A stretch of DNA of 64,000 nt from Pelargonium nanum (lineage: Eukaryota; Streptophyta; Magnoliopsida; Geraniales; Geraniaceae): NCBI GenBank assembly GCA_036897485.1, contig JAYMTF010000001.1, forward strand, positions 78,863 to 142,862, in the 5' to 3' direction. The notes beneath the pieces are model-generated. The model saw only the letters and a program-made list of their open reading frames with translations, did no database searches and was not told the origin of the DNA. Shown in pieces: positions 42,351 to 53,118 of this stretch; within the stretch, counting starts at the first letter, position 1, and the number at the start of each line of letters is the position of its first letter. The position numbers and the translations under genes were made by a program.

Positions 42351-42414
42351 GGCTACGCTACGAAGCGATACACATTCACTGGAAGCGAAAATAATGAAGG
42401 AAGCGTAACTTACA

Positions 42415-42485
42415 TATTTATAAACATACATGGGTGGGGAGAGGTGTGCGCGCTGCGCATTATAGTGTGTAGCGCCAAATGGGCT
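42415..42485 (-). promoter_or_regulatory. SSRP1 promoter: TATA box, E2F site and site II
   Basis: Read toward SSRP1: TATAAATA (42415-42422) lies about 70 bp before the ATG. A perfect E2F consensus TTTGGCGC (42472-42479) lies about 50 bp further upstream. A site II core, TGGGCT on the + strand (42480-42485), touches it. E2F plus site II is the known arrangement in plant S-phase genes such as PCNA. Confidence 0.6.
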
Positions 42486-42549
42486 TCGATCAGCTGTAAC
42501 AGAAATTTTAAAAATAATAATAAAAAAATATTTATAAAAAAAACAAAAC

Positions 42550-42555
42550 AAAAAA
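42550..42555 (-). terminator. Pol III terminator of tRNA-Glu
   Basis: Six T on the transcribed strand one base past the tRNA 3' end, followed by further T runs (TTTT, then eight T). Confidence 0.75.
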
Positions 42556-42556
42556 T

Positions 42557-42628
42557 TCCGTTGCCGGGACTTGAACCCGGGTCTCTCGGGTGAGAGCCGA
42601 GTATCCTAACCAACTAGACTACAACGGA
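42557..42628 (-). tRNA. tRNA-Glu (anticodon CTC)
   Basis: 72 bases, no intron. The acceptor stem TCCGTTG pairs with CAACGGA. The A box (TAGTCTAGTTGG) and B box (GGTTCAAGTCC) are intact. The anticodon loop CTCTCAC between CTCGG and CCGAG gives anticodon CTC at 42592-42594. It sits upstream of SSRP1 on the same strand; its gene end is about 200 bp from the SSRP1 ATG. Confidence 0.97.
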
Positions 42629-43368
42629 AGCTGATAGTTGTCTACAGGTGTTTGTTTTAACTACATTACTTTTGAGTTCAATCTATAACTTATTCTATTA
42701 ACAGCAAAACAATCGTACATTACAAATCAATTATGTGATTTTAAGTTTGCACTGATTATGAGTCAACCTATCAAAACTATGTACTCAGAACACTTTGTCG
42801 GAAATCTGAAAGGAGCATAATTTATACAAAAATCCTGATCGCAAAACACACGGGTGTGCTCCAATGTGAATCATAATTGTGTGATAATTCATTGATGATA
42901 TGTTTTAATTTGCCAAATTCATGTTTCTTTGGTTTAACTCTTTATCAGCTCGGGGTAGAAATTAGGAGCTTGTAAGAGAGGTAAGTTCAGAATAAACAAT
43001 GTACACGTACAGAAGATGGCTCAACATTCATGAGGCAAACTGAAAGCTTAGCTCGAGTATTATTACAAGTATGAGACAACTACCATACTTAAAACAATCA
43101 TGTGCTAAGGGGGAAAGAATCATTCTATCTGCGTAAACAAAAAGAATCATCCGCGTGAACAGGGGTGATTATAATGTATTACACTCTTGCATGAGAAAAA
43201 AAATTCAACTCACTGTTTTGTGCCTCAATTCCCCCCTCTTTTATTCGCATAAATCACAAGAACTTCCGGTTAATGAACACCATTAAGGTATTCATTTATC
43301 ACATTTCCGTGAAATGTGACCAAAAATTTATCTAAAGAAATTAAAAGTTATGCCTTCTGAAGAATGAT
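42629..43368. other. Intergenic between tRNA-Glu and PDC-E2
   Basis: AT-rich; includes the E2 3' UTR. Nothing else recognised. Confidence 0.45.
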
Positions 43369-46300
43369 CTAGAGTAACATTGACATGGGATCTTCCACAT
43401 AGCCTTTAAATGCTTTCAACCATTCTGCGCCAATTGCACCTGAGAAAGCCCAGCAAAAACGATCAGGATTTTATTACCATGAGGGGTACTTGCATTGGAG
43501 TGACTTTGTATATGTAAAATGACTATTAGGGCTACGCACCATCAATGACACGGTGATCACAGCTTAGTGTTACAGACATGAAGGAAGCAAAGTTGTATTC
43601 GCCAGCAGCAGAGCCAGGAACAACCCTCTTCTCAGCTGTTCATCCACAACGTTGTATTTATAAGAATAATGCATAGTGAGGAGAAAAGAGGGTCATCAGT
43701 TTTGGTAAACTAGTGCATTGTTAAATGCCCATCTTACCAGATCCAACCGCAAGAATGCCAGCCTGAGGAGGATTTATTATGGCACAGAACTGTTTGATTC
43801 CAAAGGGCCCTCCTAAGTTTGACACTGTGAATGTGCCTCCCTGCAGTTAAAATTAAACTAGGATTTATATCCTGATACAGAAACCGATATCATGAGGCAC
43901 ACTCCATCTATAATGAATTAGTGACAGAGCAAAAGATCAGTCTGACCTCATAATCTTCTGGTTTCAAGCTGTTCTCTCTCGCTTTCTGGGCCAAAAGCTT
44001 GACCTCTTCACTAATCCCAGATAAACCTTTCTTGTCCGCATTCTGCAAAAGTTCATATGAGGTGAACAAAAGTTAAAATATGTGAGATGTCAAATTAACA
44101 GTACAATGGCATTGAACTATGACAATTGCTCACTCTGATAACAGGAACATAAAGCCCATTGTCTGTTTGAACCGCGACATTGATATTCACATCGTGGAAT
44201 CTAAATTAGAATTGGAGGAAGAATTATTACATCAGATAGGATAGCATTAATTAATAAAAATAAGCGTGCAATGCAACTGATATTAGGGTATATGAATGTA
44301 CGCTTACTGGCGGATATAGTTATCAGTCCATGAGCTGTTGCACTGAGGAACTTTCCGAAGTGCTAAAGCAGCAGCCTGCAGTTATGGTGATATAAAGATT
44401 AACCCATGACTAACTTTTAAATAACCAAAACAATATAAGAAAAAATGAAGACATTGTGATGGCGGTGGTTGGGGGGGGGGGGGGGGCTATACTGATTTGA
44501 GAAGTATATTGATTAGCAATTCCCTAATGGAAACCAATGCCAAGCACATAACTTCTGAGGAAAATGGATGAAGGGCCAGATTTGACAAATAAGAGGTCAT
44601 TCGATACCCAGCCCAAGAATACATCTTGAACTAACTTAATGCTCTGTTTGGATTCTTGGATTTGAGCCAAATCCAATAGGAATGAAAACATGCCTACAAC
44701 ATGGAATTTCAAATGATAACTCTTACCTTATCATTTGAAATTCTATGATTTCACAAACATTATATTTATTTCAAATCCAGTTCCCAAATGCAACCTAAGA
44801 GTATTTTAAGGTCGGGAGTAATAGAATTCCAAAGGAATTGTACATGAGAAGATAATTGTAACCCAACAGGTCTGATCCATAAATGTCAATGCTCTAAATA
44901 ACACCAGTGAAGTTACATACCTTAATAACAAGGTCATTGACAGATATCCGCTTCCCTCCAGAAGCTTCTTGTGATGCATTGAGTTGGCTCCGCAAGCTGG
45001 AGATCAAGCAAGAGGTAAGATTCTCACTAATCAATCAATGGCTAATGTCACAAACAAAGACAGGAACAGATACTCACTCCATAAGCTTGTCAACACATGT
45101 ATCTACTGTTAAATAATAATGGGGAATAGTTTGCTTTGACATTAACAAACGAGAAGCTGTGATCTGTCAAGAAAAAAAAAATCATCAGGAAACTAAAATG
45201 GAAAAAGACAAGCGATCCGGGTTAGTTAGAGGTGGTGCTGAAGTAACCATGGCAAGATATTGATCAAGTTCTTCAACATTAGACTACTTGAATACAAACT
45301 AGATACACCACAGAGCCAAGTAATGGCATTATGGGATGTATTCAAGCGGTTGAATGAGCACATAAGAATGTATAGCAAATTCCCTGGTGGTTGTGATTCA
45401 CTTCATAAAAGTCAGTTGAGAATGATATTAACAAATATATTAAACCTCCAACATAAAGTAGAGCCAACCGAAAAAGTTTGTGCAAATATAACCATTAAAT
45501 TGTTCAGATAGCATATACACATGATGATGACAACCACAATAGTCTCCATCCCCGATGTTACCTTTCTTATCTGAGAATGAGGGATGTCCGTGTAATCCAC
45601 TGATGGAATTGATGTACCCACTGTCTTGGGGGTCGTTGCTGAATCTTCCTTCCGACCAGAAGCTACACCATTAGGAAAAATCAATAAGGTTCCCTCCAGT
45701 AACCACAAAACTATAAAAAAAGATAGGATCCCCAAAACCATATATACAGTACAGAGACTGGCAAGGAAAACATTTTTGTCTAGAATAAAAACAAAAGACA
45801 ATACCTAGGTAATCTTCAATATCAGCCTTCACGATGCTTCCATCAGGACCTGTTCCTTTGATGCTTGAAAGGGGTACCTAAATTTGTGTAAAAAAAAGTT
45901 AAAACAATAAATATGTCATCTATACAGAACTCCACAATCGAAAACCCAGCCTCATAATTTCATAACAAATTTTATCAGCGGAAAAATTCCTATAAACTAC
46001 CTTGTGATCTTCGGCCAGTTTTCGTGCAAGGGGACTAGCAAAAATGCGATCATGAGAAGCTGCACTGGGCTTGGAAACCTTTGGCTCTGTGGAACTGACT
46101 GGTTTATGAACCACCTCCTCCTTGGGTGGTGTAGGAGGGGATGGCACATCGGCTACATCAGCACCACTATCTGATGCTGAAGGAGTGTAATCTTTAAATT
46201 TTGCAATGTCACCTTCCTCTTCAACAGTAATTGCAATCACCTATATTAAGCAAACATTCAAGTCCATTACTGAATACAGAGACCACCAAATAGATTGACT

Positions 46301-48836
46301 CACAATGTGAGGAAAAAAAATGGTGAAAAATAGTCTTCTTTGAATTTATAAGATCCAAAAAAAATCCTTTAATTCTCAACATAGAATAGAAGAAATGACA
46401 CTTCCATACAATATATTGATTGAACTATATGCCATGATCAATGAATTCAATTTATATGTGGAATATGCATTTGGCCAGGGTTGACAAAATACATACTTCA
46501 TATAGTATTATATTTATAGGCAAATAGAAATCGCAATGGCATGAGGCCGCCTGGGCCAGGGGTTCAAATAGAGAATTTCTTCTGAAACCAACAACAATCA
46601 ATATACCTCACCAACTTTAATCTCCTTCGCTCCATCTCCCTGTATAATCTTGGCAAGGTAACCTTCCTCCATGCATTCCATCTCAACTGTTGCTTTGTCC
46701 TTAATCAAAATACGAGCAAAGTGTAAACTTTACATAAATACCAAAAAACTATAAATTACATAGAAGAAATTTTATAAACTACAGAAATTTGACCAATAAT
46801 CAGTAGAAGGGCATACAGTTTCAACTTCACAGAGTACTTCACCAGGAGAAACTTTATCACCCTCTTTCTTCAACCATTTCGCAATATTTCCCTACATTTC
46901 ATTAGAGAAACATTTAGCACTAGCAGAAATACAAGATCAAGTAATTAGAACAACTTAATAAGCTTTCAGAGGTGCATGCCTCAGTCATTGTCGGTGAGAG
47001 AGAAGGCATGCCAATCTCCTGATGTGGAGGGAGACCTGATACACATTTCAAACAATCCACAATACGTTGAATGAACAATCACAAATGAAGCAACTAAACC
47101 AAACAAATTAGAAAGGAAGAACCAAAAGTCACAAATGATGCCCATCTTTAAAAAGGAAATTCAAAACCACTTTTTGATTGTCTCGTGCAATAAAAAAGAA
47201 TAAATTTCAACAGTATCATACCATAATGCTATTGCAGTATTATTGTCAAATAGCATTGTTGCAAATAAGATATATCAGTAAATCAAATCATCATAATGAG
47301 AGAAGCGTTGTTTGCATAGAGCTTGCACAATGTTAATATAGCTAAACCCATTCAATAGCCTCCCTTTGCAGACTAAATGAAAAGCTTCATTTGTAGTTTA
47401 TGCTGGTATAGAAGTCCATATGGCTTCAGCTTTTACCAAGACAATGAACGTTGGATGTTACCATACAACTTCTTCAACTTCTCTACATCTACATGTAGTT
47501 GAAGAAGCCGTCCCAAACAGGTACATAATATATAAAAATGTACTTATAAATGAATTAGTGCTTAGAAGCATGCAACCATTTTTAAACCTTGATAATATGG
47601 GTAGTTAAAATCAATGTAGCTCCTAAAGAAAGTAATAACCAACTTATTTCATCCAACCATTTTTAAACCTTGATGATACTATTCAAGTTACTCATAAAAT
47701 CTAGGGGAAAAGCCAATAGTGAACAGTAACACTGAAATTTTAGAGAAGTCCAGCTCCTTAAAACAAACAAACAAACAAATGAGAGTGCAGAATCTGAAGG
47801 GAAATAACAAACTACACCTGCATCAGATGAAAAGCCTCTCCTCAAGTATACCTGCGAGCTGATATTCAAAATGAACAATCAGGTTTCTTATGCTGTCTAG
47901 TGAACAGTTACAGAGGGAAAAAGTTGCAAGAGTGAGATATCATACGGTGAAAACTCGTTGTTGAATGTCATTGGAGTTCCCACTTTCATTGTCATACTGG
48001 AAAGGTTTCTCTTAAATCCATCTGCGGGTGATACAACCAACTTAGAACAATCGATAAACCACCATAGTTATAAAGCAAAAATGCCATAAATGGCAAGTTA
48101 GCACAATGAGCATGGGATTGGGCATGCATACTGCAATGAGTTAGCCACGCAAGAGATTACATGCTACATTATTCCACACTTTAATACCAATTTATTGATA
48201 ACTGCCATTAAAGTCAAGCTGAAACTCAGCTCCTCTTCAAGCAAGTGAAACTAAGGTTTAATTTTTTTTTACATTTGAGGTGTTCTATTAGACACCTAAA
48301 AAAGCTCCATGAAAAGGAGTGGTAAAAAATTTTCAACAATGCAATTATCGCAACATTTTACCCAATAAGCCTAGACAACTATTGCAATTTACGCAAAACT
48401 CAACAAAAACAATAATTTATATTTCTGTTTCATACTAGCTTCAGATTTTACAGATATCTGATTGTCAATAAGCAACACAAATCCAGAACACCAAACATTG
48501 AAATTGCAACATAAATAACAAGCAATTGTCACAGATTGATATCGCAATTCACAAACGCCGGGTCAAATTCTGACAAAAAAAACTCGCAATCGAAAAGCGA
48601 GCTTCTTTTCGCGAGGCTAAATGCGAAAGATAGATATAGTGAAAGGAAGGACCTCTGGTAAGATCTGAATTGGCAGAGCTGAAGTGGCGAGGGTGGGCAG
48701 AGAAGATGGATCTGGCGGATCGGGAAGATCCGTCGGAGGAGGCAGAGCCGCTGCCGCTTAGAGATGCGATGGCGGAGGCTGGGCGTGAAGACGACCAGGG
48801 TCGACATGATTGCCTCCTCCCTACAACTCTCAGCAT
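43369..48836 (-). CDS. Mitochondrial pyruvate dehydrogenase complex E2, dihydrolipoyl acetyltransferase
   Basis: Core subunit of the matrix complex that turns pyruvate into acetyl-CoA; its lipoyl arm carries the acetyl group between E1 and CoA. Seventeen exons, first 48653-48836 and last 43369-43439, give 533 residues. The N terminus ([18 protein letters not shown]) is an Arg/Ser mitochondrial presequence. One lipoyl domain follows from [18 protein letters not shown] with the lipoylated lysine in VETDKATVEM (about residue 146). The E1/E3-binding segment is [14 protein letters not shown] (about 240), and the catalytic domain has DHRVIDG near 505. Exon 3 (47818-47858) uses the acceptor before CTCGCAG, which alone keeps frame. 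The intron after 46980 has a GC donor (GAG then GCATGC). Intron 11 (between exons 11 and 12) holds a 16-G run (44471-44486) and a MITE. Resembles component 2/3 of Arabidopsis. Confidence 0.94.
44641..44801. mobile_element. Fold-back MITE in a PDC-E2 intron
   Basis: The left end GCTCTGTTTGGATTCTTGGA and the right end, reverse-complemented (about TTGCATTTGGGAACTGGATT), are imperfect inverted repeats. Inside, GGAATTTCAAATGATAA faces TTATCATTTGAAATTC, an almost perfect stem. The TTTGGA/TTTGGG ends resemble hAT-type MITEs. No target duplication could be fixed. Confidence 0.55.
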
Positions 48837-50450
48837 GTTTTCAGCGTTTTTGATCGATTCGCTGTGTTCGGAGGGTTTTGACAGTCAGAATTGTCGCTTG
48901 AGAAGACAGGAGAGACAGAATCTTATTTATTTATTTGTTTTTTTATAAGCTATTTACGCATTTGTTCAAAGCAAGAGTCTCAATGAAATGAGTTATTTAA
49001 TGTGATTAAAATTATATGCATGTGGTTTTTTTTTTTTTAAATTACATGCATGTGAAAAATGTTAAAGTTACAAACTATCTACAATTGATTTTTCGACTAT
49101 TTTTAAAATTATCATCAATTTTAATAGGTACAATTTCATCGCTATTGATAAAAAATGTTTTTTTAGTTTTCATTTTATTTAAAAAATTAAACTTCGTTAA
49201 TTAAAAATATATACATACGAGATTAAATAAAATTTGAAATGTCAATGACTAGAACTTGAGACACTATAGTGCCTAAATGGTGCGCAAACCATTCTGCTTG
49301 TGGGTTGTTGATGAAAAAAACATTATTTATACACACTTGCTCTTTTCATTAAGAGTGTGTAAAAAGATTGTCTAACTTTATTTTTTTATCAGCAACGGGA
49401 CAACATATTCGAAGTAACAATGTTTCTCATTCTCAAAAGAAGCGTCACCTTAAACCTCACATCACAAATCACACCTCATACCGTCGACGAGGAGACTCGA
49501 ACTTGGGACCTCAGAGGGAATCCAAAATGGCTCATGTGTTTGTTGGACTCATGTCACCTACTAACCTACCCAGTGGCTCATGTGTTTGTTGGACTCAAAT
49601 AGTGATTTTCACGGTTGACTCATTGGGCTGCTAATCTCAAACCGCAGTGGACTAGTCTCGGCCGAACATATGACCCCAAAATTCTAACATATTGTACTTT
49701 TCTTTAGCTGGCCCAAATAAAAGTTCATTATAGTTGTAGAATTGGAAGTGGACGAGTCTTTACAGGAAAACTAAGTTCTTTGTCATTTGCTGGTCAAGAA
49801 ACTGATGAATTGTGGCGGTTTAGTTTCCTCATTTCACATCCTTTCTGGTTTTGTATTGCTGTTGCCATTGCCAACCAACAAAACTAGTATTAAATAAAAC
49901 AGTTTGAGCAGGTTTTCAAGGTATATTACATGAGTTGATTCCATTGGTAACATCGATCGATGGCCATTGATAGCTTCGTGGAAGTAACAAACACTAATTA
50001 TAATATATATATGTTCCCACACTTTGAGCAGCTGCTACAATTATATCAGCTAATGCAGACAAGTAGCAAACAAACTTTTCGGGGAATCCAAGACCTTATT
50101 TTCCTGTTAACCAACACAATGTACTCAACTCCACTTATCACCAACTATCGTCCGAGCAAGTGACTTAAGGCCCTTATTTCTCTTGAGCTCTCATGTTCGA
50201 GCCTCGGTTGGTACAGGACAATGACTGTACTTGAAGCCTGGATTTACAACCGGCAAGGCAAGGACAAAATTAACAAACCATAAAACCTTGGCTTCTGCAT
50301 CATTAGGCTGGAACCACTGTATGGCCATTTCAGATTTGTCTTTTAACTGTTTACAAGCCATTGATCTCATCGACCCGTTTGTCTCTATCCTCGACTTAAT
50401 TGTAATAACGAAACCAAATTAAAAAATACCATGTTCAGCACATCATGTTG
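48837..50450. other. Divergent intergenic region PDC-E2 / WRI-like, with a SINE-like patch
   Basis: AT-rich upstream DNA of two divergent genes. At about 49395-49640 a B-box-like motif (AGTTCGAGTCTCC on the minus strand, 49492-49506) suggests a decayed tRNA-derived SINE. TGGCTCATGTGTTTGTTGGA also occurs twice there, 42 bases apart. No coding sequence seen. Confidence 0.4.
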
Positions 50451-50458
50451 TATATAAA
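50451..50458 (+). promoter_or_regulatory. TATA box of the WRI-like gene
   Basis: TATATAAA about 97 bp before the ATG. Transcription would start near 50480. Confidence 0.5.
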
Positions 50459-50547
50459 CGGATTCAATGTACAATCTATTCAAGGTCAACAAAGCACAGT
50501 GAAAGAAAGAGAGGAAAAACAGTATCAGAAACAAAGGAAAAGGAGAG

Positions 50548-52235
50548 ATGGAAACGGTGATGATCAAGAATGAGGCGAACATGGGGAGGCGCCGCGTTTG
50601 CATTGCAGATGGGGAGGCTCAGGCAACAAGGCCTGTCAAGAGACGCCGGAGAGATCCAGCTCCGGCAGCAATAATTGGAGCCGGCGAGGCCAATCAGAAT
50701 CTGCAACAGCAAGCTGCAGCTGAGCAGACTCCTGGGACAACCACTGTGAAGAGGAGTTCAAGATTCCGCGGTGTCAGCAGGTTCAAACAAGAAACTTGAT
50801 CATGTTAATTTTCTTGATTTCCCAATCTCTGTATGGTTTACTAACTAAAACATGTGAACAATGTACAGGCATAGGTGGACGGGTCGATATGAAGCTCACT
50901 TGTGGGACAAGCTTTCTTGGAATGTGACACAAAAGAAGAAAGGGAAACAGGTTTACCTTGGTGAGCATTTCTTGGATCCTAAGCAAAAAGGGACACTTTT
51001 TCATATTTTCTTGTCACTGAACATGTTTGTTCCTGAAAACTTTCAGGTGCCTATGATGAAGAAGAATCTGCAGCCAGAGCTTATGACTTAGCTGCACTCA
51101 AGTATTGGGGAACAACAACTTTCACCAATTTTCCGGTACACAATTTTTTTATATCAGTTCATCTAAATTCTTGTGTACATGCAATATTCCTCTTCTGATT
51201 ACCTAATATCCTTTGAAATCTTATGCAGATAACTGATTACGAGAAAGAAATCGAGATCATGCAAACTGTGACAAAAGAGGAGTACTTAGCCTCTCTAAGA
51301 AGGTATATATATAATTGACACAAATATATGTATATGTGAAGATCTTCATTGAGTACTAATACAACTATTGAATCTTACTTTCTTGTTACAGAAAGAGCAG
51401 TGGCTTTTCAAGAGGTGTATCCAAGTACAGAGGAGTTGCAAGGTAATTTAACACAATCCAATGAACAAGTTTCTATTGTTATGGGAGAGAGAACACAGAG
51501 CTTAAGGATTGTTTTCTTGGATGTATTTGCATTACAGGCACCATCACAATGGCAGGTGGGAAGCAAGGATTGGGAGAGTTTTTGGGAACAAGTACCTCTA
51601 TCTTGGCACTTACAGTAAGTTACATTTAGGCCACAATCATTCATAAAGTTTATGCTTCAACATGTAAACCTTTGCTGATAGCTAGTATCTATGAAGGTAC
51701 CCAAGAAGAGGCTGCTCGTGCTTATGACATCGCGGCGATTGAGTACAGAGGAATCAATGCTGTGACCAACTTTGATTTGAGTACTTACATCAGATGGTTA
51801 AAGCCTGGATCAACCACTCGTATAGCAGCTCAAGAGCTACAATCAGTCGCGGATCATCCTCAGAAAACGCCATCAGAAAACATGTACAATCTAATGGAGG
51901 AAACCAGCAAGTCCTCATATTTCCATTCTACTCCTTTCACTGCATCCCCTCAAAGGCAAGAAGCAGTTATGTTCCAAAGCAAAGCACAGGTAATTAAGTC
52001 TTGCAACAAGTCCTCATCACCCACTGCACTAGACCTCCTGCTCCGGTCTTCGGTATTCAGAGACTTGGTTGAGAAGAACTCAAACCATGTGTCTGAGGAT
52101 GAGAGCAGTACTGATGGTGAAGAGTCAAAGAACCAGGTTCAGAATAGCAGTGATGACGAATTCGGAGGGATATTTTATGATGGAATTGGTGACAGCTTAG
52201 TGTTGGAAGATCGAGAGCTGCAATTCATTTTATGA
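50548..52235 (+). CDS. AP2-domain transcription factor, WRINKLED3/4-like
   Basis: WRI-type factors carry two AP2 domains and switch on fatty-acid and, for WRI4, cuticular wax genes. Seven exons (50548-50780, 50869-50960, 51047-51135, 51229-51302, 51392-51442, 51538-51614, 51697-52235) give 384 residues. Before the first AP2 domain is a basic stretch (PVKRRRRDP) that can serve as a nuclear signal. AP2-1: [22 protein letters not shown]...GKQVYLGAYD (split here in the description at residues about 70-137). AP2-2: [18 protein letters not shown] to [11 protein letters not shown]. The STYIRWLKP end of AP2-2 suggests WRI3/4 rather than WRI1. The acidic Ser-rich C terminus is likely the activation region. 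The VYL residues, a separate 9-base exon in WRI1, are here part of exon 2. Confidence 0.9.
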
Positions 52236-53056
52236 ACATTCCATAGGAAGCTAACAAGTACCTTCAGATTATGTGCTTGTAAATATTCACATCTCATATC
52301 TACTGTGAAATTTTGTTTAGTTATGTATGGAACTTCCTGCTCAGTTTGTATACAAAATGCTCCACCCAAAGAGTTGTGAGATTAGTAATAATGAAAAATG
52401 GTGGTGCACACTTTTTTGCTCAGAAAGTGTTTTCTTTGTGATGACCTATGAATGGTGTATTAAATAATCATTTATTTCAAAAAAACATAAAATCATGTCA
52501 ACTACTCTTAATTTAATGATCTGTCTTCTTCAAAGTCCAGTTGGAGTTGATGCTCCTTGGAAAAATATGCCAACTTTTGGAAGCATCAATGGCCTCAACA
52601 ATTGAAAATTGGAAAGATATATAAATGTCAAAACAGTGATTGATCCAAAGAATTGGTAACATCTGAAGTTTCTGGACTTGCATGCATTTCACTGAAAATG
52701 ACATGTATTTTGTCTCAAAATGCTGTCTTATCATTATTTTTTAATATGCCAGAATTAATGATTTTTAATTTTGCGTCGTATGTGCCTTATTCATGGAAAG
52801 AGAGCTAACATTTGTAAGTTCTATCAATACAAGTACCAAAAGGTGCACAACTGTTTTAGACAATTTTATACTAACAATGAAGACAAAGTATATGCAAATA
52901 TATCAATTCAGGTATCAGTATCTGATGAATTTCCTGATTATACAATTTCATACTAACAATAAATACAAACTACATGCATAAATATCAATTCAGGTATCGG
53001 TACCTCATGAATCTGAATCAGTATCGGAGTAGCTGTAAGATTTAGAATCCCAAAAC
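52236..53056. other. Convergent 3' flanks of the WRI-like and F-box/WD40 genes
   Basis: 3' UTRs. The right end (from about 52861) is made of tandem duplications listed separately. Confidence 0.45.
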
Positions 53057-53118
53057 TTAGAATGAATCTGAATCACTATCAGAGTAGCTGTAAGATTTAG
53101 AATCCCAAAATTTGGAAA
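52861..53118. repeat. Two adjoining tandem duplications at the 3' end of the F-box/WD40 gene
   Basis: Pair A: about 52861-52942 and 52943-53011, period 82, shared core TATCAATTCAGGTATC. Pair B: 53009-53063 and 53064-53118, period 55, shared core GTAGCTGTAAGATTTAGAAT. Pair B covers the last codons of the gene, and its junction supplies the present stop codon. Confidence 0.9.

Noticed and set aside
46510-46600. Motif GGGGTTCAAATAGAG in a PDC-E2 intron as a SINE or tRNA
   Set aside because: Only a B-box-like fragment is visible; no A box, tail or target duplication could be found.
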